From Pyrocephalus nanus (taxonomy: Eukaryota; Chordata; Aves; Passeriformes; Tyrannidae): a DNA stretch of 64,000 nucleotides. Shown here piece after piece: positions 26,911 through 40,267 of this stretch. Positions within the stretch are counted from its first letter, which is position 1. Each line of letters starts with the position of its first letter. Below the pieces are notes generated by a model. That model was not told where the DNA came from, searched no databases, and was given only the letters and a program-made list of their open reading frames with translations. The DNA is taken from contig CM076264.1 of assembly GCA_038380795.1 (NCBI GenBank), positions 4,714,001 through 4,778,000 of the forward strand, in the 5' to 3' direction. The position numbers were made by a program, and so were the translations under genes.

Positions 26911-29164
26911 GTTACTGACCTGGTTATCAGCAGTACCAGACCCTCTAGGTTGGCCATAGGAAACCTGTTTGCTTGAAATAGGTGTTAAATTAACAACTTT
27001 GTGTTTTTTTGAGCGTTCTACTGTGCAAGAAGGGGACTTCTACCTGTTGCCCAGGGTATTTTCTGACAACGAAAGAGTATTTTGCCCCAGTGTCCAGACT
27101 CTTGGTTTTCAGTGTGTCCCCTCTTTGTATCAGTCTTTTCTTTCTTGTAGACTGGTGTTGTCTTTCTCTTCCTTCTGCTTGACTGGATTCAGACAACTCC
27201 AATAGCAGGAGAGGTCTCTTACCTGCTGTCATTTTGGGAGCCTGGATCCAGCATGACCTGCAGACTCTTTGAACCTTGGTAGAATCAGTGTTTGAGTGGG
27301 AAAAACTTGGAAAATATACCTGTGGAATGGCAGGAAACCTCACAAAGCTTTTTCAATCTGAGGTGTTTCAAGTCCTCCTAACGTAGTCAGATCTCAAGAC
27401 CTCTCTCTGAAGGTTAGGGTGACATAGTTTTATTTTTCTTAGCCTTTAAAAACTGTAAATAAAGCGGCATTTTTCCTCGTCTCCTTCTCATGCAACAGCT
27501 GAAATGTTTTGACTGGAGCGTTACAAAACAAATCAGCGGAGGCAGTCAGCCAGCTTGGAAAGGACAAGAACGTCAAAGCTCGGAATAGCATAAGCTACTA
27601 AATGGATTATTTTATAATATAAAATGTTGAGTGACTTCTATATTAACTGCTGATACTTATCTCTCCCCTAATAGGATGGAAGCTGTTTCAGTAAAGAGGG
27701 AAGTCGTGGTGAAATAGGAGACCCAGCATTGTACATGTCACTGGTTTAGTGTCTGTCAGAAACGAGGAGCGGCTTGGGAGGATGAGGTGGCCAATCTGCA
27801 GTTTCATTGTCTGGTTGTGCACTTAAAGGTGGTGACCTTTTCACTTTCAGATTTAGGTTTGGGAAACCTCTGAACCTCAGAGCCTTATAATGAGCGAGTT
27901 GGAATATGATCAAGCTCTTTACATTAGTGAAGGACTCTAAAGAGCTGCTGGATTTAGGGATTAGCTGAGATATGCACTTGTTTCTCAGTAAGGATATTAA
28001 TAATATTTTACTTAAGATTCCTTATGGGTATTAGATGCCATCATTAGGCCTTTCAGCTGGTTAGAACCATTTCTTTCTTTGTGAAATTCCTGTGGGGAGA
28101 AGGAAAAATAGGACATCATAGGCAGAATTGCCAAGAGTTGATTTATTAACTTTTTATTTTGTTGAAGGAGATCCAGCTTTAGATTCTATTTGCTCCATCA
28201 GTGATTAAAGCTGGATGTCTTGCATACATGACTTACATACTCCTAGGGATAAGTAAAAACACCAATCATGTTCAGTACAAATAACACTGAAAGAAAATAG
28301 GTTTGTTAAGGAAAAACAGGTCCTTTCTATAAGAGCTTAGTTATTTAAAAAAAAATATTCTCATCAAGCTAAATGCAGAACTATAATAACGTAGCATAAG
28401 GGGAAAGGGAGCAATCTGGAGGTCACTGATTAATAATAAATGATTTTCATAAGCTGTGTGGAAGGATTGGTGTGCATAGATGTAGAGTGCAAAACTAGAA
28501 CTCTCTCCATGTCCACATAAGATGGTAACGTCTCCTGTGAACATTGGACACTTGTTGGATGACTGTTTAGGTCACTGGATACCTCAGGGTTGCATATGCC
28601 AAAGTAATAACAGAAATGCTGGGGTTTGTTTAAAGCTCTGTATGATTTGATGTGTAGGCAACTGTAAGAGTTTGCTCAGCATCACAACAGTGTGCTAGAT
28701 TTTTAGGGTAGCCTAGAAATATGTGCAGTCAACAAGGTATTTGAAGCTGATTGAGAGTGAAGGGTCTGAAAGTTAAATGAGTATTTTGATTGAGTGGTGC
28801 CAGGCAATGCAGGACTCAGGAGTTCTGGAAATCTGAAGTGACTACTTCTTTTGGGGGTTATGTCTGTTACATGTTCTTACTTTGCTGAGGAATTTAATTA
28901 AAAACGTGTAGTTACTTCTCTTGTTCTAAATGCAGGTATATTCCCTGCATGGCAAATCAAGCTTTGTGCTGCAGAGAAGCATATACCTGATATATGTGCT
29001 CTGACTCCACTTTATAACAATATTCTGATTGCTGTCTACAGCATCTTCTAGAATTACTGTTCCTAGTCAGGTGCTGGAAAAGATAATTTTGGGAACTGCC
29101 CTTTTTGGTTGGTGGTCATGTGGTATTCTTCTATGCTGAATAAAGGGAGAGTCAACTGTTCCTA

Positions 29165-29600
29165 AACAGAAACTAATGTTTTATGCCTGTGATCATCCTT
29201 GCTGCCCTCCTCTGAACCTTTTCCAGATCTATTGCATCATTTCTGAGAAAAATGGGACCAGGACTTGTGGGTGCAACATGGGTTTGTATGGGTTTGCATG
29301 ATGATGTTTTCTGGCTTGACCTTTACTCTTTTATTAGCAGTTCCGAATTTTTAACACTTGAATTGCTCTTCTGGCCGCTGCCAAGAACTGAGCTGGAGTT
29401 TTCATCACTGTCTATTAAAACTAGAAGTGGTAATGATTCATCTCACGGCACATCCGTTTATATACAAAGAGAAGATTGAATTTCCCATGTTTGCTGCTTT
29501 GCATTTACTTACATTGAACGTTATCCAATTTCTGAGTCTCCCGAGAGTCTTGGACGGTTCTTTACCCTCAGTCTTCATCCCTGTTGCTTTGAATAGCTGT
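29165..29600 (-). mobile_element. Ancient CR1-family LINE fragment
   Basis: The + strand reads ATCATCCTTGCTGCCCTCCT, CTGAACCTTTTCCAG and ATGGGACCAGGACT at 29190-29270. This parallels the antisense CR1 consensus around its 'gatcatcttcgtggccctcctctgga...ccagagctg' part. Further on, TGCTTTGCATTTACTTACATTGAA at about 29490-29515 matches the well-known antisense stretch of old CR1/L3-type elements. The element therefore lies on the minus strand, is highly diverged, and has no usable reverse-transcriptase frame. Both ends are approximate. Sauropsid genomes carry many such relics. Confidence 0.7.
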
Positions 29601-30039
29601 ATCATTAGAAATTACGGCTCCTATATGACATCACTTCTTTGGTATTAAACCTCATAAAGGAGATGTAAATATTATACAGGAAAAATGGATGTGATGAAGG
29701 GGGATCTGTATTGTGTCGCAACAGAGAGGTAACAGGAAAGGCCTCTTCCCTGCCAGTACATGCTGTTATCTACAGACAGATCCTGACAAGCACACTTGGA
29801 CTCTTACTGAAAACAGAGGAACGAGAGGTAAAGCATCACACAGCATCACGAGCTTGAGAGAGTTCGTATTCCTTTGCACTGTTTTACGTTGGTTCTGGAA
29901 AGGAGAGGGAGAAGAACAACGAGGTTTTTATGTCTTGTCAGAAATGACCACGATGGGTGAGCCGCAGGTCTTGGTGTTGATTAATTTCTGTAGAATTAAG
30001 TCCCGTGAATAAGAAGAGTAGACAGCAGGGCACACATGA

Positions 30040-30400
30040 AAGTGCTGAGTGCCAGCCCGGTCTGGGGGAAAACACGCCTGACAGCGGCACAGAAAATGGA
30101 GGGATCCCAGAGCCGGGCCTCGCAGATGGGAGAGAGTGTGCTCCGGACTGCAAATAGCTCAGCTCTGTTGCAGAAGTTGTTTTCCTTAGCAGTGAATATT
30201 TTCTGCAGAAGTCACGGAGCGAGGAGAGGCGGCGTTAGCCGGTTTGCGAGACAAGCCTTATTCCATTACTTAACAGGGAGGCACGTGAGCTATGTAAGCA
30301 AGAACACACGCCAGGGTGTGTGTGCTCATCAGTCAGCATGTGAGGTGTGTGTAATTGGCAAACGCGCACTTTGGAATGTGTTCCTGCGCCTATAAAACGG
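30040..30400. promoter_or_regulatory. CpG-enriched intronic patch
   Basis: About 18 CpG dinucleotides fall between 30059 and 30398, far denser than the flanking intron. A CACGTG E-box lies at 30282-30287. An open frame of about 119 codons on the + strand spans the patch but has no recognisable domain and is probably a by-product of the higher GC content. The patch could be a small CpG island, an alternative promoter or an enhancer. None of these can be shown from sequence alone. Confidence 0.3.
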
Positions 30401-31734
30401 CCATTTATTTTAGTTTTATTAAGGAATGTAAATACTCTGTGCCAGCTTACAAAATTCTCCTTTTCATATATATAAAACTGAAACACTGTTCTTTCATGCA
30501 TTTAACGCTGAAGTGTCTTAAAGTCTTTAAATACCTGTTTTAGTGCTTAAGTACTGGTTTGATGTGATACCTGAGCTGCTCTGTTGTCTTTATGCACTAA
30601 TGATGCTGTTTGAGTGGGTGTGAGGAAATGTAACTGACTTCATCCTAGATTTCCCCGTTGATTCCTATTCCTTGTGCTCCTCTCAGCTTCCCCAGCTGTA
30701 CTTAGAAACAATGAATTTCCCAGGGGAGCTGGAGTGCAAGCCTTATTCTTCACCCAGAAGCACTGGCTACAGAGGATATTGCTCTTCAATAATGGTTTGA
30801 TTCTGTGCACCAGCATGGGGGTATTTTATCATAATCTTTCAACTGTCTGCCTGCTCTCCTGAAAATGTGTTGCCAAGGGATGGAAGAGCGGAAAGAATCA
30901 GTGTGGTGTGGGAATAGGCTGTGCTCCTCACTGCAGTTATGGCTATACCTACTTATACTACCTATAGAAGACTGACACCTTCTCATTGATCTATCAATAT
31001 CTCCTTTGTGCATCGTGCACAAGAGTGATGGGAACAAAGTGAAGTAGCTGTAATTGCTGTAGGCGCTGTAATTGAGGAATTAGGTGCAGTTCTGTCCCTG
31101 CTTCTTGAGAAACTTGCTGATTAGCGTTCACAGAGGACACAATTCTTCCCTCTTCTATGACTGTGCAACCCTACTGGGTCTGAAGAGATTTCAGAGTTAC
31201 GGCTGAAAGGGAAGTCTTGTGTTTCCTCTTTTTGGGTTATTTTTATTTTTAACTTAATTTTATTTCTAGTCGGCAGAGCAAGGAGAGGAAAGAAGCTGCC
31301 ACTGAAGGTCCCAGACCACGTCCAGGATTTGTACAAGACTTGTTTTCTGTCCTGTCTTTGTTTTCCATGTGAAAATAGAGTATGTTTCACACAAGATGCC
31401 ACATCACAAATAAAGAAACTCTTTAAGCAGACACATTTCCACAACAAAGGCATATTTTGATGTGATCTGCCAGCAAGGCTGTGACAGAACACAAATAATG
31501 GGAGCTCTTGGAAAAGGAAAGATATTAATTGGAACCATTAACCTTCTGAGACACTGAATATGTTTTGAAATAAATGCTTTTAATTAGTACTGTTCTAAGA
31601 GAAGAAAAGTTGTGGTTTGATTCAAAATCACCAGAATTTGTGTACCTGGCGTGCCACCTGAAATTTTGGGCTCGTAGAAAAATCCAAACTCATTATTCAA
31701 ATGGCAGTCTGGTTTGTTTTGGTTTTTTTTTTTT

Positions 31735-31799
31735 GTTTTTCTTCTGTGGTAAGATTTCCATGGTTTTTTTGTTTTTCTTCTGTGGTAAGATTTCCATGG
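31735..31799. repeat. 36-bp tandem duplication
   Basis: The unit GTTTTTCTTCTGTGGTAAGATTTCCATGG at 31735-31763 is repeated perfectly at 31771-31799, with T7 between the copies (period 36). It sits directly after a T-run, consistent with replication slippage. The unit contains GGTAAGAT, so it also duplicates a splice-donor-like sequence. Confidence 0.95.
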
Positions 31800-32132
31800 C
31801 TTTACTTTTTATTCATGTGGGTCTTATTTTCATAAAAATACTGATACAGAAGATCTTAACCTGGAACTCTTTCAGTCCACACTCAAATTTTTACAACTGT
31901 TTTCTTTTCCCATAAGCCGAAGGTTGCGTTTGTTTCCACCACTGGAATCATTTATGTGTAAGCTTTACTTTAAAGCTGAGCATGTATTTGAATGTTTGTA
32001 GGACTGGAATTTTAGGAACTAGAAAAAGATGACTAAATTCAGTATGGTTAGGCAGAAATGTACCAGGAATACAAACTGGGCTGAAATGAATCGTTGTTTT
32101 GGCAACTCTAAACCCTTAGGGTTTTGTCTGCT

Positions 32133-32152
32133 TATATATATATATACACACA
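32133..32152. repeat. (TA)n(CA)n dinucleotide repeat
   Basis: A short TA run merges into ACACACA. It is intronic, probably polymorphic, and has no further function visible. Confidence 0.8.
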
Positions 32153-33781
32153 GCATATTCATATAATATATTTAGGTAATAATTATTTTAATATAATCAC
32201 TTGTTTTTTCTACTTTTCTCGTGTAATAATGGCGTGAAAGAGCTACAAGTTTCCTGAAGGGAAAGACTGAGAAGAAAACCTGTGGGATAAAAGAACTTTC
32301 CCACCTCACCAGGGATGAGGGAGAGAGTGAGAAGAAGCCAGGTACTTTCTCAGCCAGGTGTTCCTAGTGCCCTGAGATGATTACTTTCTGCACAAATGTC
32401 ATCTTTTTTAAGACACTTAACATGAGGCAAAGCTATTTTTGTCAGGCTGACTATTCTTATATGGGACATGAGAGTAAATCTCTCGTTATTTCACTTTCAG
32501 CTCTGACCTGTAGTGATGTGTGTCTAAATCAGTGCCTTGCACTGATAAAACATTCTTGGGTAGAGAAAACCTGCTTAAATTCCTATCCTCATTCAGAATG
32601 TGATCTGTTCCAAAGATTCCACCTGGCAGGTGTAACTGTACTCCATTATTTCAGCATCACCAGCCCGTTCAGCTCTTCCTAAGTGGATGCTACCTTGGAG
32701 GAAAGAAACAGAAAAGTGTGAGGGTCCTGAAGGTGAATTTGGTTTCTTTTCTCTCTATGTGTTTCATTGGGATAAAATGACACAAACACTATACATAATA
32801 TCAAATGTTGTGGCAAAACGGGTTGTTGTGATGTTCTCCCTTGTAGAGGAGTATAAGGGTAGTCTATTACTATTCTGTATTTTCCTTGGGTTTTTAATAC
32901 TTGCTTTGGCTGTGTTTCCCTTTCCTTTAAGGAGTAGCTGTTATACCTGATTCTCTGCTTTTTACTATCACAGTGGTCCTGTGATAGTACACACTTTTGT
33001 TTCAATAGCCACCTTATTTATGCACATGAAATTATTACATTTTCTGTGATTGCTTACCTGAAAATTAGCTAAAGGATGCTAAATATCTGGATGCTCAGTC
33101 TCGTTTAACTTCTTTAAACATGAATACCTGTTATCTCTAATTGTCTAATTTCTTTGTTACCAAGAACTGCAAGAAGAAACACTGAACATTTTGAAAGTTT
33201 TGTGCACATGTTTTTAAATGACTTTTCAGTTCCCAAAACATGGGATCAGCAGATGGCAGTCAAACCAAAGTTCCATCTGTTGCTTGCACGGAGATTTCCA
33301 AATTACGTGCCCGTAGGAGAAAGTGGAAAGAGAAACTGTGTGACAGAGTTGTGTCAGAAGAGATATTCTTACACATTTGTGGATAGATACAGCTTTGTCA
33401 GACCTTAGAAAAGAGGAGCTTTGATTTCTGTCTGCCTGGGATTTGCACATGGTGTTTGCTTCAGGTCTTTGGACTTGGGAAGCTCTTGAATTTTTTTTTT
33501 TTTTTATTTCATCTGTGGACGCTTTTTAAAAAGCGAACTGGTGATTAAGTTTTCTCACTCATGTTCTAGAAATCTGTCTACTTAAAAATATTTTCTTAGT
33601 CAAGATGTGTGAGGAAAGAGCTTTGATTTTTATATCTGGACTGTCTGTCTCACTATGGAGTAATGGTGGGGTTTTTTTGACCGATTGATTTTTTTAAAAA
33701 TAAAAAAATGTTTCTGTGATTCAAGGTAGTTAATGCTTATAAAGAAAAGAATATTTTTAAAATTTTTTACTTGTAGCTTCC

Positions 33782-33804
33782 TTTTTTTTTTTTTTTTTTT
33801 TTTT
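33782..33804. repeat. Poly-T run (23)
   Basis: One of the two longest uninterrupted homopolymers in the window. No SINE body or target-site duplication was recognised beside it, so it is treated as a simple repeat. Its exact length may be unreliable in sequencing. Confidence 0.9.
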
Positions 33805-36800
33805 GGAATATTAGGTAAGTTGCTGAAGACTTTTCAGTATTATATGGTCTTTTTATTTACATCCTCTTCTAAATAGTTGTGACACTTGTACACCAGTACA
33901 GCTGTATTTAAATAGTTGATGGAGTAGTTTCCAAAGCTGCACCTTCCATATGACACAGTTGTTCCAAGGCTTAGTTGATGAAAGCATGAGAACTGAAAGG
34001 AGTTGCAGAGTTCAAAGTATCATTATGCTTTTATTGTACTATTATTTTATTATATTTTCATGTTTTTTCACTTTACGATGTGTCTTTGAACTTCAATCTT
34101 TGCGTTTTCTCACGTCTATTGCAAATTTTGTCCTCTGTTGTGTTCTCTCCGCTATTAGGGCGGGAAAAAAAACCCTAAACCAAAACAAGCCAGTGAAACA
34201 AAAAACCTTGTGGGAAAAACACTCAAAGGGTTTATCATGAGTCAGTATTTTCAGTTCACACTTCACATCTCCCTTTCCCCTAAAGGGATTAACACTGCCT
34301 ATTAATTGAAGAGCACAGTTTATACTAAGCATTATTTAACATACACTGGTGGAATTACTGTACTTCCTGTTTTGTATTCACAATAATAGGTTTCTGAAGA
34401 GTTGCCTTTGTATAAATACCTCGCTGACATTTCAGGCAAGTATATTCATGTCTTGGAGTAAGCACGAAAGAGTAATGTGCTGGAACACTGCTAAAGAAGG
34501 AAATCTCTTTGTGTTTCATAAATGATACCCCTAAAGCCTTTTAAAAAAATACATGTTTTTAAGTGACAGCTATGCATTGGGTTTGTTTCTTGATGTTATC
34601 CTTGCTCGAATTGGCTCTAGGAAACCATAAAGGGAAAATTGTAGCATCGGCAGGGAATTTTCTCCACGCCTGGAGTGCTTTTTGCCAGTAAAGCTTGAGC
34701 CACTGTCATATGGCAAAGTAGGTCTGCAGAACGTGTCAGTGTTAAAAGTAAGTGAAGACTTCATCATAAACAAGCTATTATTGCAAGTACAAATCTCCTT
34801 GTATATCTTAGTCCTCTCTAAAGTCACTTGCAAGAAATCAGGGGGCCAGAGGGGGAGCCCAGGGAGTAAAGTTTTCCCCAGACTTTGTGTCCGAGTTTTG
34901 TCTGTAGTGATTGTGGAACTGCAAAGTTCTTGCGATGGCCAAAGCTGATAATGCACAATGGAGATCAGGTCAGAACTAATTAGGTTTTATTATCAAAAGT
35001 CAATGGCTAATGTTTACTGACCATCTGACCATACTGACTGGTTAGTTCTGAAAATTATTCTGAAATTTAGTTTGGGTCTCTAGAGAAGGAGAAAAAGATC
35101 AGAGATAATGGTAATAGGGATTTGTTTTACATGAACATTAAAATTAATAGAAAATATTTAGCCTCTGTTAAGGGATTGAAAGATCTTTGATAATGTTTAT
35201 ATCTATTACATATGTTTAGGATGCACAAAATTTACACTGGGCTGTATCACTGGTTCTGATCTCTTTACCTTTTAATTAGTTTTTACCATATTATGTAGGC
35301 ATGCCACTGCTCTCCAGGATGCATGAGGTGGATTCTTACATTCCGAAATACATAGGAAAGAGTAAATCAACAGGAGGATAATTTTTTCTCCTTCAGATTT
35401 AATCTGCTAGTTGGAGCTTTACATATTTGGCGGTTAAAATCTCTGATAAAAACACTTTAAGAAAAAAGTCTTGTGTCTTCGTAATCTCAGTTTCACTTCA
35501 GTTTTCATCGGATCTGTAAGTGACACCCCGAAGATACCGTGTGTTTAATCCTGAAGTCATCTTCGTCCTGTTTTATAGTCTGAGAGGAAAAAAAATGTGG
35601 GGAATTTCCTTTTAAGATACCCTTGTTTCCTGCTTTCCCTTTAATCTCCATACAAGATATGCTTCCCAGAGAAGTGTCAGCTGGCAATTACCAGCAGCAG
35701 CGATGTTGTGTGTGCAGGCCCTGAAGTGAAAAAAAGATATTCCAATCATTGCACTTCTGTGCAAGCTAAGGCAAATTACACACAAACTGGAATTAACAGA
35801 AATTTAAGTAACTTGGCAGTAAATCTTCCCCTGTGCAGCAGTTTTGGTTTGCCTGCCTGAAATCCTGCTGGTGTCTGGTCTTCTGACAAGGTTTGCGCAG
35901 TTGTGATGGTGCTGGTGTAGCTGAGTGTCCCCAAGAGCTGTATTTCTCTAGCTAAGCTGGCAGAAGACTCTGGTGCAGATTTTCTGCTGATGTAGCTTCA
36001 CCTTTTCCCTGAATGATGTGAGCCAAGCCAAGCCAAAAAAAGAAACCTCAGTTGTTTCTAATTCTTTGACTGGTGTGGTATCAAAACCCATGTACTGCTA
36101 AAGAAATAATGTCCAACATTAAGCCCTCTTAAATATTCTGGGCTGACTTGTCTCTTTAAGTTTTCATGGCAATGTTGCAGATGATTCTGAGGATTAAAAA
36201 AAAAAAAAAAAAGAATAATTTGTGTAGATTAAATCAAGCCTCTGAAAAACTCCAGGCTCTTCATCTTCGGAGCATTGGTGATGATCCAAACAGGAGGATT
36301 GCTTTCCCTGGAAGGATTCACCTAGATTTGGCCACGGAAAATATATTTGCTCAGCAAATTTAATCAGCTTATCACAGATTTCTGCAAGCATCTTCTCTGT
36401 GTTTTGGGTAGTCTGGACAACATACTGCGTTGTGTGTGTTAACTGCAGTCTCATCTCCCATGATGTCTGCAAAGCACAAGGTGGGTTTCAGGCTTGGGGA
36501 GAGGGAAGAGGTAAGAATTCTGAGGTCCCCTCGCTGTCCTTTGTGGCAAAGAAAAGGGCAAAAGTATCTGAAAAATACTGGTGTCTTGAGTGAATGTAAG
36601 TTCTCTGCGTTTCATGGTCGTCATGGCACAGAACCACAGACAGAAGGCAAGCAAGGAGCGCTCACCCAGTTTGCCAGTGACATGATTGAGATGTTGCCTG
36701 TGGTCGCATTAGATGCTTGTGGAGAAGCAGAGGTCTAATTGTCAGTGTACCAGAGCTCTTAAATAGCATCCATTTAGTCACCCAGACTTTGAGAGAAGTC

Positions 36801-39469
36801 TGTGTTCGGTTGTGATGCTGGTAACCACTGCACCACATTCCTCCTTAGGGGCCAGAGAAAGAAGCCAAGTCTTAAAAGGAATAATTTCCCTGCTGCCTTG
36901 CAAAGAGCAGCATAATCCACAGGCTGTGTATCTGTGGTAGGGGTTTCGGGTGGCTGGTCCATGTACAGAATAACATACTCCTGCTACCACAAATTATTCT
37001 CATCATCTACATGGAAAGTGTCTGGGCTGTGGATTGGCTATTTTAGTAGTAAATGCAGTGATAGACCAGGACCGTGTTATGTCGGGCTCGGTATGGGCAA
37101 TAACCTGTCCCTGCCAGCCCCAAGAGGTGAGGACCCCGAGTTGCTGTTCTGTCAGCAGTGTGCCATGTGATAGGCTCTCTGCTTTTCCTTGTGGGTAGCT
37201 CTTCTTTGCAGCTTCAAAAATAAAACATACATAGAATCTGATAAAAGACACTTTTAAGGTTGTAGAGGCCGATGCTGGGAGTTCACCAGACCTGCATGGG
37301 CAGCTGCAGCTTTATTTACTCTCCTTTGTATGTGTGTTCCAGGGTCCTGCCAGAGATTTCCCGAGCACCAAGTGTTTGTTTGAGGGATTACTTATGGATG
37401 GCTCAGTGCCAGAGAAAATATCTGCTCTGAGCACAGCAACAATCAAAAAAACAAACAAAGCATTAAGATATACACTGAGCGGTATAGGGAAGATATAAAA
37501 ATAGTTTCGTGTTTTGCTCTTGGATGGAACAATGTGGTCAGTGCCCATGCAGTGCTGGGGAGGAGGTTCAGAGATCTCAGTGGTTCAGGGAGGACAACAA
37601 CTTTCAGATAAGGGAATGTGTCTTTTATTGTTACAGTTTTCAATTTGGCTGCGTGTGAGTGAAAAGAAGGCAAAAGGGAATAGGGAAAGAAGATGGAATA
37701 AAAATATCTCTTTGTGTTCCTTGTAACTTAAAGGAGATATTTCTGTTGAGTGGATGAGTGGCTACCTGGTGACTAAAAGGGCTAAGAAAGTGGCTAATGA
37801 AAGAACTGAATTAAAAAAAAACATCAAGAAGAGACATAGCTCATAGTTATCGCTGCCATACCGTGTCACTGGGGTAAGCATCTTAGCCAGATTGCACAAC
37901 GGATTTTCTATTTGTTCAGGTAATAAAGTTATCCAGATTTTAAGAAGAAATATTCTGCAAATGTGTTTTGTCATGCCTATGTTTCAAAATGAATGTAAGT
38001 CCTTAAAACTGATTGTGTTAGTCACTCTCTGCTTCCTGGAGTTTGGAGGAGCCTCAGCAAGTGGAGGCTGAAGGTTTTGATACACAAACAGCAGCAAAAG
38101 TGGCCGTCTGTGCTGTGGCTCCTTTGCACAGCCCATTCTTCTTTATTTGCTGCAGTAAATGTGTGGTGATTTACCCATCCTGATTGAGTCATAAGCTGCC
38201 TTGCAGGGAAAATGTGTATTCCAGCCACCATTGCAGGGAACCTGAAGGATAAAACGGCATCACCACATATAAAAAAATTGTAAAGGAAATGCAGCTTCTT
38301 GTCAGATGAGTCATGGTGGTTCTGAGTCTGTAAGTACGTGCTCAGCTTGAAGGATGGAAAGTACCAAGTAAGGTTTCTTCTCTGACAACAACCTCTCTGT
38401 CAAAGGTATATGTGAAATGACACTTTAAAATAAGGTAGTTTTTGCATAGTAATGGCTGCTTATTTTCTAGTTTAGAGCAGGTTTTTGCTTTATACAATTC
38501 TTTATGAGAGAATATGTTGTTGCAAGCTTTTTTTACTATTATTTTATTTTTATTATTGGTTTTATCGTGTTGGCTGCAAAAATATTGCCAAGTCCTTCAT
38601 GGTGAGCTGTAACAAAAACACATGGGATTAATCAATATGTGAAATATATATAATTTTACTTTTATGGGGTAGGAATCCCATGTGTGCAGGCCAGTTAACT
38701 GTGTTCAAGGAACACTTTCCTTTGCATTGCTACTTCTCACAGAAGTAGAAATAATATTATAATGCATTTTTAAAAATCCAACATTTTACTCTGAAGGTAA
38801 ACTGAAACTTTTTTGTTGATTTGTCACCACGCAGGCAATTAAAAGGGACAAAAATCAGAACTTTTATAGGCAAGCAGAAAAGCAATGCAGAGCTCTGCCT
38901 GCTGTGCAGCAGGTGAATATTAACATGTTTGTAGGTGCAAATACCTCTGTAGAGTATAGGCATGTACAACTTATGTTTTTACATGCCCAGATCTATTTGG
39001 CAGCTTTTGAAGATGCTGGAAATAGTGCAGTAAAGAACAGCACTACAGACACGTGAGATCACAGCCCTGATCTTATAACATCCCTGTGCAGCTTGAACAG
39101 TTTGATACACAGTAGTGGACTGGTACCTTTTGTAAATAAACAAAGGTCATAAATGATGAACAGTTAACTAATTGAAACTGCCCACCCCCAGCCGGCTTTA
39201 TAAATGGGCTGCCATTTAGCAAGTCATAGAGCATTGCACCACAGAAAACTAACCACTAGTAGTGCCACTTCTATATGTCTGTACTGTGTAATTTCTTGAA
39301 ACTGCTTCATAGAAAGGAACTGTGTTGGTTGTCCTTATGATACTTTTCGGTTAATCATGAGACATCGTCCTCCCTGGTAAAATGTGCTCGTAAGAAATGA
39401 CAGTATTTAACTAAGATATGGTAAGAACTAAATCTAAAATACATTTTCTGCTTGCCAGGTTCTTAGAAT

Positions 39470-39600
39470 AATCATAGAATCATAAAATGGGCCCGAAGGG
39501 ACCTTAAAGACCATCTAGTTCCAACACCCCTGCCATGGGTAGGGACACCTTTCTAGACCAGTTTTACTCAGAGCCCCATCCAGCCTGGTCTTGAAGAATA
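39470..39600 (-). mobile_element. CR1 LINE 3' end, truncated
   Basis: The + strand starts AATCATAGAATCAT, the reverse complement of the ATTCTATG-type terminal repeat of chicken-repeat-1 elements. It continues with GAAGGGACCTTAAAGACCAT, CTAGTTCCAAC, CCCTGCCATGGGTAGGGACA and CCCCATCCAGCCTGG, all hallmark antisense CR1 sequence. Only about 130 bp of the 3' end is present, the usual 5'-truncated state, inserted on the minus strand. It is clearly younger than the relic near 29.4 kb. This element is the strongest single indicator that the genome is avian. It encodes nothing. Confidence 0.95.
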
Positions 39601-40249
39601 AGGTCTGATCTTTTGCAACCTTGCCAGCCTAGGGAAAAAAAAAACAGAAAGCCATGTTTGTCAGTGATTTTTCTCGTTTGGCTTAGTGGTAGCTGGCTGG
39701 AACGGGCGATTCTTGAGGAGGGCAGTTTTCAGATGGTGTGGAGGGATGGCAGATGATGGTGCAAAGACAACGTGACCCATCCCTTCCTCTTGAACGTGGC
39801 ACCTTCTGTGTGGTTCTGGAAGTCTGGCTTGCAAGTGGCAGTAGTAGCCAAATGTAGATAAGGGATTAAACTCTAATTACTCAAATTTGAATAATGTAAT
39901 CCTTCATATTTTAGTAGCTTTCTCTTCGCTTTTACTTTAGCTCTGACTATCTCTTGTTCCCCCTTATCTCATCTGTTTCATTTTGGCATGCTGAGGAAGA
40001 GAAGAGGCTGCAAATGTGTAGGGACAGTGCCTGTGGAGCAGATCACCCCTGGGACTTGCAGCTGAAATGCTTGAAACGCCTTCCAGTTTGGCAGCTTTCC
40101 GTTTGCTTTCCCTTTTCCTTCCTTTTTTTAGTCCTCCAGTAATAGCTCCCTTGTTCCAAAGAACAAAACCAGCACTTAGTGGTCATTCAGAAAGATGCAT
40201 TAAAACCAGGAATGGAGTAATTGTAAACAGGCACCCCCCTCCTATCATT

Positions 40250-40267
40250 CCCCCCCCCCCCCCCCCC
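40250..40267. repeat. Poly-C run (18)
   Basis: Eighteen consecutive C, followed by TTTCC and preceded by other C-rich sequence (CACCCCCCTCC). Tracts of this kind are prone to assembly length errors, and on the C strand can form i-motif or G-quadruplex-like structures. It also creates a proline-rich chance open frame. Confidence 0.9.

Noticed and set aside
32110..32124. AAACCC-TTA-GGGTTT, telomere-like palindrome
   Set aside because: Single occurrence with no TTAGGG array; a chance palindrome.
36166..36472. Protein-like peptide downstream of an A17 run (poly-Lys, then a charged segment), possibly a retrocopy
   Set aside because: The A-run is at the wrong end for a + strand retrocopy, no parent protein is recognised, and the frame exists in opposite directions. 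Processed pseudogenes are also rare in birds.
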